From positions 1 to 64,000 of the forward strand of contig JAUHXA010000024.1 of NCBI GenBank assembly GCA_030427245.1: a DNA stretch of 64,000 nt. Direction: 5' to 3'. The notes beneath the pieces are model-generated. The model was not told the DNA's origin and searched no databases. It saw nothing but the letters and a program-made list of their open reading frames with translations. Made by a program: the position numbers and the translations under genes. This DNA comes from Bacteroidia bacterium. GTDB lineage: Bacteria > Bacteroidota > Bacteroidia > Chitinophagales > UBA2359. Of the stretch, positions 1 through 12,000 are shown in pieces. Position 1 is the first letter of the stretch, and each line of letters opens with the position of its first letter.

Positions 1-3000
1 CGAGCAATTCAAGCCCTGTATCCATAAATGGCGGCAACGATGGCACAGCCCAAGTCACTGCAACAGGCGGCACACCAGCTTACAGCTACGAGTGGACAAC
101 AGGCGGCACAGACGCAACGATAAACAACCTAACAGCAGGCACTTACACCGTAACCGTAACAGATGCCAACGATTGCACCGACACAGCCGAAGCAACGGTA
201 ACCGAGCCAAACGCCCTAACCATCACCTTAGTCGGTCTTGACATCTTGTGTTTCGGAGAAAACACAGGTTCAATCACCAGCACGACCACTGGCGGTATAG
301 GCGGCAATGAATACGCATGGTCAAATGGCGCAACAACCGCTTCAATCAATACCCTTGTAGCTGGCACTTACACCGTCACGATAACAGACGACAACGGCGC
401 AACTGCAACGGATGAAGTAACGCTAAGCGAGCCAAGCGACATCACCCTAACAACCTCCAACACCTCCGTATCCATCAACGGCGGCAACGACGGCACAGCA
501 GGAGTAAGCGCAACAGGCGGCACACCGAACTACGATTACGCATGGAGCAACAATGGCACAACCGCCACCATCAGCAATTTAAGTTCTGGCACCTACACCG
601 TAACGGTCACCGATGCCAACGACTGTACCGACACCGCAGAAGCAACGGTAACCGAGCCAGGTCAATTACAAGTTGGTACAAGTGTAGTAGATGTATTGTG
701 TTTTGGAGAAAATACAGGAGTTGTGACGACTTCGGTAAATGGAGGTGTGAGTCCTTATTCTTATGTTTGGTCGAATGGCAATACCAACAATAGCATCTCG
801 AATGTAACCGCAGGAACTTATATTGTTACGATTACAGACCAAAATGGAGCGAGCAGCGTGACTCAAGGAACAGTAAACGAACCAACTGATTTGGTTTTGA
901 CTGCTTCTGGAACAGATGTGACAATCAACGGCAATAGTGATGGTACTGCAATGGCAAATGTGAGTGGTGGAACACCTATTTACACTTATATTTGGTCAAA
1001 CGGTAGCACAACTGCAAGCATCAACAATTTGCCAACAGGTTCTTATACTGTCACTGTAACCGATGCAAACAACTGCCAAGAAATTGACGGAGTTGCAATT
1101 GGCGAGCCTGATGCAGTAGTCGTTAATTTGATTGATGTCGATGTATTGTGTAATGGCGATGCAACAGGAAGTGCTACTTCTACGGTTAGCGGTGGCATTG
1201 GAGCTTACACCTACTCTTGGTCAAATGGCAATACCGATAGCAGTATTTCAAATGTAGTTGCAGGTACTTATACCGTAACTGTTAGCGATGATAATGGCGC
1301 AACTGCAACGGCAAGTACCCATATTACAGAACCAACTGTATTGACTGCTACTGTTTCTGATTATGACTCAGATTGTTTTGGAGATAGCACTGGCGAATTG
1401 GCAGCAGTAGCCAATGGTGGCACAACTGACTATACTTATACATGGTCAAATGGCGGAGCAACGGCTTCAATCTCTGGCTTAACTGCTGGCACATACACAG
1501 TAACAGTAACCGATGCGAATGATTGCAGCACAACAGCAATGGCAACTGTAACCGAACCAACAGAATTGACTGCAAGTATTTCTGACCACGACTTGGCATG
1601 TTTCGGAGACGATAACGGCGAATTGATGGCGACAGTAGCAGGTGGTACAACGGATTACAGCTACTCTTGGTCAAATGGCGGAGCAACGGCTTCAATTAGT
1701 GGCTTAACTGCTGGCACATACACAGTAACAGTAACCGATGCGAATGATTGCAGCACAACGGCAATGGCAACTGTAACCGAGCCAAGCGAATTGACGGCAA
1801 GTGTTTCTGACCACGATTTAGCTTGTTTCGGAGACGATAACGGCGAATTGATGGCAACAGTAGCAGGTGGCACAACGGATTACAGCTACACTTGGTCAAA
1901 TGGTGGAGCAACGGCTTCAATTAGTGGCTTAACTGCTGGCACTTACACAGTGACGGTAGCGGATGCCAACGATTGCAGCACAACCGCAACAGCAGCTGTT
2001 ACCGAACCAACAGAATTGACTGCCAATGTTGCTGACCACGATTTAGACTGCTTCGGAGACAATAACGGTGAACTTACTGCAACAGTAGCAGGTGGCACAA
2101 CGGATTACACTTATACATGGTCAAATGGCGGAGCAACGGCTTCAATTAGTGGCTTAACTGCTGGCACTTACACAGTGACAGTTACCGATGCCAACGATTG
2201 CAGCACAACAGCAACGGCAGCCGTAACAGAACCAAGCGAATTGACAGCAAGTGTTTCTGACCACGACTTAGCATGTTTCGGAGACGATAACGGAGAACTT
2301 TCTGCAATTGCAGTAGGTGGCACAACCGATTACAGCTACTCTTGGTCAAATGGCGGAGCAACTGTTTCTATCTCTGGCTTAACTGCTGGAACATATACTG
2401 TTACCGTAACCGATGCCAACGATTGCAGCACAACTGCAACAGCAGCAGTTACCGAACCAACTGAATTGACTGCAAGTGTTTCTGACCACGATTTAGATTG
2501 TTTCGGAGACGATAACGGTGAATTGATGGCGACAGTAGCAGGTGGCACAACGGATTACAGCTACTCTTGGTCAAATGGCGGAGCAACAGCTTCAATTAGT
2601 GACTTAACTGCTGGCACATACACAGTAACAGTTACTGATGCCAACGATTGCAGCACAACCGCAATGGCAACTGTAACCGAACCAACAGAATTGACTGCAA
2701 GTGTTTCTGACTACGATTTGGCTTGTTTCGGAGACGATAACGGTGAGCTTACTGCAATTGCAGCAGGTGGCACAACGGATTACAGCTATACTTGGTCAAA
2801 TGGCGGAGCAACAGTTTCCATTTCTGGCTTGACTGCTGGTACTTATACAGTGACAATAACAGATGCCAACGATTGCAGCACAACAGCAACGGCAGCCGTA
2901 ACAGAACCAAGCGAATTGACAGCAAGTGTTTCTGACCACGACTTAGCATGTTTCGGAGACGATAACGGAGAACTTTCTGCAATTGCAGTAGGTGGCACAA

Positions 3001-6000
3001 CCGATTACAGCTACTCTTGGTCAAATGGCGGAGCAACTGTTTCTATCTCTGGCTTAACTGCTGGAACATATACTGTTACCGTAACCGATGCCAACGATTG
3101 CAGCACAACTGCAACAGCAGCCGTAACCGAGCCAACAGAATTGACTGCAAGTGTTTCTGACCACGATTTGGCATGTTTCGGAGACGATAACGGTGAATTG
3201 ATGGCAGTAGCAAATGGCGGCACAACGGATTACAGCTACACTTGGTCAAATGGCGGAGCAACTGCTTCAATTAGTGGCTTGACTGCTGGAACATATACTG
3301 TTACCGTAACAGATGCCAACGATTGCAGCACAACAGCAACGGCAGCCGTAACAGAACCAAGCGAATTGACAGCAAGTGTATCTGACCACGACTTAGCATG
3401 TTTTGGAGATGTTAACGGTGAGCTTTCTGCAATAGCAGTAGGTGGCACAACCAATTACAGCTACTCTTGGTCAAATGGCGGAGCAACGGCTTCAATTAGC
3501 GGCTTAACTGCTGGAACATACACAGTGACGGTTACGGATGCCAACGATTGCAGCACAACCGCAACAGCAGCCGTAACCGAGCCAACAGAATTGACTGCTA
3601 CTGTTTCTGATTATGACTCAGATTGTTTTGGAGATAGCACTGGCGAATTGGCAGTAGTAGCCAATGGCGGCACAATGGATTACAACTACTCTTGGTCAAA
3701 TGGCGGAGCAACGGCTTCAATTAGTGGCTTGACTGCTGGTACTTATACAGTGACCGTAACGGATGCAAATGATTGCAGCACAACAGCAATGGCAACTGTA
3801 ACCGAGCCAAGCGAATTGACCGCAAGTATTTCTGACCACGATTTGGCTTGTTTCGGAGACGATAACGGAGAGCTTACTGCAATTGCAGTAGGTGGCACAA
3901 CGGATTACAGCTACTCTTGGTCAAATGGCGGAGCAACGGCTTCAATATCTGGCTTGACTGCTGGAACATATACAGTGACCGTAACAGATGCCAACGATTG
4001 CAGCACAACCGCAATGGCAACTGTAACCGAGCCAACCGAATTGACGGCAAGCGTTTCTGACCACGATTTAGATTGTTTCGGAGATGCTAACGGAGAACTT
4101 TCTGCAATAGCAGTAGGTGGCACAACCGATTACAGTTATACTTGGTCAAATGGCGGAGCAACGGCTTCAATTAGTGGCTTAACTGCTGGAACTTATACAG
4201 TGACAGTTACCGATGCCAACGATTGCAGCACAACAGCAACGGCAGCCGTAACAGAACCAACTCAATTGACAGCAAGTGTATCTGACCACGACTTAGCATG
4301 TTTCGGAGATGCTAACGGTGAACTTTCTGCAATTGCAGTAGGCGGCACAACGGATTATAGCTACTCTTGGTCAAATGGCGGAGCAACGGCTTCAATCTCT
4401 GGCTTAACTGCTGGCACTTACACAGTGACAGTTACCGATGCAAATGATTGCAGCACAACAGCAATGGCAGAAGTAACCGAGCCAACCCAATTGACTGCAA
4501 GTGTTTCTGACCACGATTTAGATTGTTTCGGAGACGATAACGGTGAATTGATGGCAACAGTAGCAGGTGGCACAACGGATTACAGCTACTCTTGGTCAAA
4601 TGGCGGAGCAATGGCTTCAATCTCTGGCTTAACTGCTGGCACATACACAGTGACTGTCACCGATGCGAATGATTGCAGCACAACAGCAATGGCAGAAGTA
4701 ACCGAGCCAAGCGAATTGACTGCAAGTGTTTCTGACCACGATTTAGATTGTTTCGGAGACGATAACGGCGAATTGATGGCGACAGTAGCAGGTGGTACAA
4801 CGGATTACAGCTACACTTGGTCAAATGGCGGAGCAACAGCTTCAATTAGTGGCTTAACTGCTGGAACATACACTGTTACCGTAACCGATGCCAACGATTG
4901 CAGCACAACCGCAACGGCAGAAGTAACCGAGCCAAGCGAATTGACTGCAAGTGTTTCTGACCACGATTTAGATTGTTTCGGAGACGATAACGGCGAATTG
5001 ATGGCGACAGTAGCAGGTGGTACAACGGATTACAGCTACACTTGGTCAAATGGCGGAGCAACAGCTTCAATTAGTGGCTTAACTGCTGGAACATACACTG
5101 TTACCGTAACCGATGCCAACGATTGCAGCACAACCGCAACGGCAGAAGTAACCGAGCCAACAGAATTGACTGCAAGTATTTCCGACCACGATTTAGCTTG
5201 TTTCGGAGATGCTAACGGTGAACTTTCTGCAATTGCAGTAGGTGGTACAACCGATTACACTTATACTTGGTCAAATGGCGGAGCAACAGTTTCCATTTCT
5301 GGCTTGACTGCTGGTACTTATACAGTGACAATAACAGATGCCAACGATTGCAGCACAACAGCAATGGCAGAAGTAACCGAGCCAACCCAATTGACTGCAA
5401 GTGTTTCTGACCACGATTTAGATTGTTTCGGAGACGATAACGGAGAGCTTACTGCAATTGCAGCAGGTGGCACAACGGATTACAGCTATACTTGGTCAAA
5501 TGGCGGAGCAACAGTTTCCATTTCTGGCTTGACTGCTGGCACATACACAGTGACGGTTACGGATGCCAACGATTGCAGCACAACAGCAACAGCAGCCGTA
5601 ACCGAGCCAACCCAATTGACGGCAAGCGTTTCTGACCACGACTTAGCATGTTTCGGAGACGATAACGGTGAATTGATGGCAACAGTAGTAGGAGGCACAA
5701 CGGATTACAGCTACTCTTGGTCAAATGGCGGAGCAACGGCTTCAATATCTGGCTTGACTGCTGGAACATATACAGTGACCGTAACAGATGCCAACGATTG
5801 CAGCACAACCGCAATGGCAACTGTAACCGAGCCAACCGAATTGACGGCAAGCGTTTCTGACCACGATTTAGATTGTTTCGGAGATGCTAACGGAGAACTT
5901 TCTGCAATAGCAGTAGGTGGCACAACCGATTACAGTTATACTTGGTCAAATGGCGGAGCAACGGCTTCAATTAGTGGCTTAACTGCTGGAACATACACAG

Positions 6001-9000
6001 TGACCGTAACGGATGCTAACGATTGCAGCACAACTGCAACGGCAGCTGTAAGCGAACCAACAGAATTGACAGCCAATGTTTCTGACCACGCTTTGGCTTG
6101 TTTCGGAGATGCTAATGGTGAACTTTCTGCAATTGCAGCAGGTGGCACAACGGATTACAACTACTCTTGGTCAAATGGTGAAGCAACGGCTTCAATTAGT
6201 GGCTTAACTGCTGGCACATACACAGTGACTGTCACCGATGCGAATGATTGCAGCACAACCGCAACGGCAGAAGTAACCGAGCCAACAGAATTGACTGCAA
6301 GTATTTCTGACCACGATTTAGATTGTTTCGGAGACGATAACGGAGAACTTTCTGCAATTGCAGCAGGTGGTACAACCGATTACACTTACACTTGGTCAAA
6401 TGGCGGAGCAACAGCTTCTATCTCTGGCTTAACTGCTGGAACTTATACAGTAACAATTACCGATGCCAACGATTGCAGCACAACCGCAATGGCAACTGTA
6501 ACCGAACCAACTGAATTAACAGCAAGTATTTCTGACCACGATTTAGCTTGTTTCGGAGACGATAACGGCGAATTGATGGCGACAGTAGCAGGTGGCACAA
6601 CAGATTACAGCTACTCTTGGTCAAATGGCGGAGCAACTGCTTCAATTAGTGGCTTAACTGCTGGAACATACACAGTGACGGTAACCGATGCTAACGATTG
6701 CAGCACAACCGCAACGGCAGTAGTTACACAACCAGAAGGAATTGACATGAATGTTGCCGCAACACATTTGGATTGCAGCAATGACACAGACGGAACGGCA
6801 GAAGTGACGGCAACAGGTGGCACAGGTTCTTTGACTTACACTTGGTCAAATGGCGAAACAACGGCTACTATTGACGGATTGGCGTTGGGAACTTACACAG
6901 TGACGGTAACAGACGAAAACGACTGTATGGCTACGGATGAAGTGGCAATTACTGCGGTTTCTGATTGTTCTTCATTGGGAGATTTCGTTTGGTTGGACAT
7001 GAATGGCGACGGTATTCAAGACGATGTTGAAGAAGGAATTGAAGGGGTAACGGTGACCTTATACTTGGCTGACGGAACATTTGTGGCAGACACTAAAACA
7101 GATGAAAATGGTTTCTACTTGTTCGATGACCTTCAATCTGGTAGCTACTATGTTGTATTTACTGCTCCCGATGGTTTGACCGTTTCGGCTGCAAATCAAG
7201 GAGACGATGCCAACGACAGCAATCCGAATGAAGACGGAAAAACAGACATCATTACCTTGGGCATAGGTGAGTTCAACGAAACAATTGACGCAGGCTACTA
7301 TGAGCCTGTAAACTTGGGTGATTTTGTTTGGATGGATTTGAACAGCGATGGCGTTCAAGATGAAGGCGAGCCAGGCATTGAAGGGATCCCATTGAAACTG
7401 TACGATGAAAATGGGGAATTGATTGCTACGACTACCACAGACGAAAACGGTTTCTATGCTTTTGACAACTTACCTCCAGGTACTTACACAGTGAGTGTTC
7501 CAACTTTCGGTCCTGATGGTGAAGAATTGACCACATTGAACAACCAAACAACGACCTTGCTTTCGGGCGAAGAAGATTTGACACTTGACTTCGGTTATGG
7601 TGCAATTGTAAACGCTTTGGGTGATTTCGTATGGTTGGATACAAATGGCAATGGTTCGCAAGGTGGAAATGAAGACGGTATTGCAGGAGTCAATGTGACA
7701 CTTTACAATGCAGATACCAACGAAGAATTGACTTCAACAACAACGGACGAAGACGGTTTCTACTTGTTCACAGGCTTACCAGACGGTAACTACTATGTCG
7801 TGTTTGGCGATGTAGAAAACATGGTCAGAACCGAAAGAGACGCAGGTGGAAACGACAGCAAAGACAGTGATGCAGACGAAAACGGCAAATCTCATACTGT
7901 GAAATTGAGCGGTGGCGAAGAAAACTTGAGCATTGACGCAGGTTACTTGCCGTTGGCACGATTGGGAGATTTCGTTTGGTTGGATTTGGACAAAGACGGA
8001 AATCAAGACGATGGCGAGCCGGGTATTGAAGGAATCACCGTTATTTTGTTGGACGAAAATGGCGATGAAATCGCAACAACGACGACTGACGAAAACGGTT
8101 TATACAGCTTTGACGGCTTGTTGCCAGGCACTTACACTGTATTTGTTCCTTCAACGGGCGCAAATGGCGAAACGCCAACAACAGGCACATCTCAAACAAC
8201 AACGCTTGCAGCAGGCGAACAAGACTTGACGCTTGACTTCGGTTATGCGCCATTGTTGAACAGCTTGGGAGATTTCGTTTGGTTGGATGAAAACAAAAAC
8301 GGTTCGCAAGGTGGCAACGAAGAAGGAATTGAAGGAGTGAGTGTAACGCTTTACAATGCAGACACCAACGAAGAATTGACCAGCACTTCAACGGATGAAA
8401 ACGGTTTCTACTTATTCACCGAATTGGAAGATGGAAACTACTATGTAGTATTTGGCGATGTGGACGGAATGAGCAGAAGCGAAGCGAACAGTAGCGGCAA
8501 CAACGACAAAGACAGTGACGCAGACGAAAATGGTCAGTCTCACACAGTCACTTTAGCGGGTGGCGACAACGATTTGAGCATTGACGCAGGTTACTACTTC
8601 GTGACAAGTTTGGGAGATTTCGTTTGGTTGGATGACGATAGAGACGGTGTTCAAGACGAGGACGAAAACGGTATTGAAGGAGTTGAAGTAACGCTTTACG
8701 ACGCAACAACGAATCAGCCGCTTGACATAACGACTACGGACGAAAATGGTTTCTACTTATTTGAAGACTTAGACGCAGGTAACTACTATGTTGTCTTTGG
8801 CGATGTAGAAGGACACTCATTCAGCCCTGCAAACGAAGGCGGTGACGATGCAAATGACAGTGACGCTGACGAAAACGGTCAGTCACACACTGTTACCTTA
8901 GCATTGGGCGACAACGATTTGACAATTGACGCTGGATTCTTCCCTGTTTGTACTTTGACAATCGCACCACAAGTAAGCGACTGTATTTTTGAAGATGGCG

Positions 9001-12000
9001 AAAGCAAAGCGACTGTTACGGTAACTGTATCTTGGACAAATGCACTGTTTGGCGACAATGTAGTGGTAAGCATTGGAAACGATAGCCGCACAATGCCGAC
9101 AGGCGACGGAAGCGGAAGCATGGACTTCAACTTTGAAGTGGCTGCAAATGGCAACTTCGGAAACATCACCGCTGCAATTGGCGACTTCTGCTCCGAAAGC
9201 ATGGCTTTTGAAGCACCAGAACCTTGTGCAATCGTGAACAGCCTCGGAGATTTCGTTTGGTTGGACGACAACGGAAATGGCGTTCAAGACAATGGCGAAA
9301 CAGGTATTGAAGATATACAAGTAACCTTGTTCAATGCAGACACCAACGGTTCGATTACTTCAACGACTACGGACGAAAACGGATTCTACTTATTCGACAA
9401 CTTGCCTGACGGAAACTACTTTGTAGTGTTTGGCGATGTAGAAGACTTCAATAGAACTTCTGCAAATGAGGGAGGAAACGACGCAACAGATAGTGATGCT
9501 GGCGAAAATGGTCAAACTGCAGGTGTTACCTTAGCAGGTGGCGAAAGCAACTTGACTTTTGATGCGGGCTATTATGCACCTGTCACGATTGGCGATTATG
9601 TATGGTTGGATTTGGACGGCGACGGCGTTCAAGACAATGAAGAAAACGGCATAGGTGGAATCACCGTAACGCTTTTGGATGAAAACGGAAATGTAGTAGC
9701 GACAACGACCACAAACGGCAATGGAAACTATACTTTCAACAACTTGCCTCCTGGTACTTACACTGTGAGCGTTCCTGCAATCGGCAGCAATGGCGAAACT
9801 CCAAGTACTCCAACAACGATTACCCACACTTTGACATCTGGCGAAACGAACTTGACCTACGACTTTGGCTACACACCATTGTTGAACGGTTTGGGAGATT
9901 TCGTATGGTTGGACGACAACGGCAACGGAATCCAAGACAATGGCGAAAGAGGTATCGAAAATGTAATCGTGACCCTTTACAATGCAGACACTGACCAAGA
10001 ATTGGCAAGCACTTCAACCGATGAAAACGGAGGCTATTTCTTCAATGACTTGGTGGACGGCAGCTACTATGTAGTATTTGGCGATGTAAACGGATTCGGT
10101 AGAAGCGAAGCCAACGAAGGCGGTAATGAGGCAACAGATAGTGATGCAGATGCAAACGGACAATCTCACACCCTTGATTTGGCGGGTGGCGAATTTGATA
10201 GAGATGTGGACGCAGGGTACTACGAGCCTGTGACGATTGGCGACTATGTTTGGTTGGATGAAAACGGCAACGGAAATCAAGGCGGCAACGAAGAAGGGTT
10301 GGAAGGCGTGACCTTGACCCTCTTGGATGGAGACGGAAATGTAGTAGCGACCACTGTTTCGGATGAAAACGGTTTCTACGCTTTCACCGACTTGGCTCCA
10401 GGTACTTACACCGTCACTGTTTCGGTCTTGGGACCAAATGGCGAAAACATCACCACCGAAAGCAGTATGACAACGACCTTGACTTCTGGTGAATCTGATT
10501 TGGACTTAGACTTTGGCTACCAAACGGAAGACAATGTATTGGGAGCGATTGGAGATTTTGTTTGGATTGACCAAAACGGCAATGGCATTCAAGACCTCGG
10601 AGATACAGGAATTGCAGGTATTGAAGTAGAATTATTCAACGCTGATACAGGAGCTTCAATGGGAACTACAACGACTGGAACGCTTGGTGACTATTTGTTC
10701 ACAGGTTTAGAAGCGGGCAATTACTTTGTACAGTTCAACTTACCAACAGGCTACCAAACTTCTCCACAGTTTGCGACAGCAGACTTTAGAGCAGACAGCA
10801 ACGCCGACGAAAACGGAACAAGTGACACCATCACATTGGGCGAAGGCGAGCAGAATTTGACCATTGACGCAGGTATTTACGAGCCTGTTGCGATTGGGGA
10901 TTTTGTTTGGAATGATGAAAATGGCGATGGCATTCAAGATGATGGCGAAGTAGGCATTGAAGGAATCACCGTAGTCTTATTGGACGAAAACGGCAATGTG
11001 TTGGCAACGACCGATACGGACGAAAACGGTTTCTATTTGTTCGACAACTTGGCACCAGGTACATACAGCACACTTGTACCACCTGTACTGCCGACAGGTG
11101 AAGAACCAACGACTTTCATCCAAATAGAAACAACTTTGGCTTCTGGTGAATCAGACCTTGATTTGGACTTTGGCTACTGGATTCCTCCAGTAAACGCATT
11201 GGGAGATTACGTATGGTTGGATGAAAATGCCAATGGTATTCAAGATGAAGGCGAACCTGGTTTGGAAGACATCGTAGTAAATATTTACGATGCAACTACT
11301 GGCGAATTGGTGAACAGCACATTGACAGACGAAGATGGTTTCTACTGGTTCGACGGCTTGGCAAATGGTAGCTACTACATTCAGTTGGATAAAATAGAAG
11401 GTACGCTGGAAGTAACCGACCAAAACGAAGGTGATAACGAAACCAACGACAGTGACATTAATGGAGATTTGATTTCAGATGTTGTGACCTTAGAAGGAGG
11501 AATTGACTATCCTGACTTGGATGCAGGTTTGTTTGAAGTAGCGGGATTGGGAGATTTTGTATGGTTGGACTTGAATGGTGATGGCATACAAAACTTGAAC
11601 GAGCCAGGCATTGCAGGCGTACCTGTTACGCTTTTGGATGTCAATGGCGAAATTATTGGAACAACGACAACCAATCTTGAGGGCAACTATTCCTTCAATG
11701 GACTAACGCCTGGTGAATACACCGTAATGGTACCTGTTCTTGGGCCGAATGGTGAAACATTGACCACGTCAATGGAAATGAGTACGGTTTTGTTCTCAGG
11801 CGATTATGTAAACACTTTGGATTTTGGCTACGAGCCAACAGAAGGCATCAGTAGCTTGGGTGGCGTGACTTGGTTGGATGAAGATGGCGATGGCGTGAGA
11901 GATCCGAATGAAGATATTTTGGGTGGAATCTTAGTCATTTTGTACGATGGCGAAGGAAACACAGTCGCTGCAACGTTTACGAACCCCGATGGAACATACC

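Noticed and set aside
143-6823. Many 60-140-codon minus-strand and shifted frames inside the adhesin gene
   Set aside because: They recur every 225 bp with the repeat and are by-products of its codon pattern; none has independent protein features.
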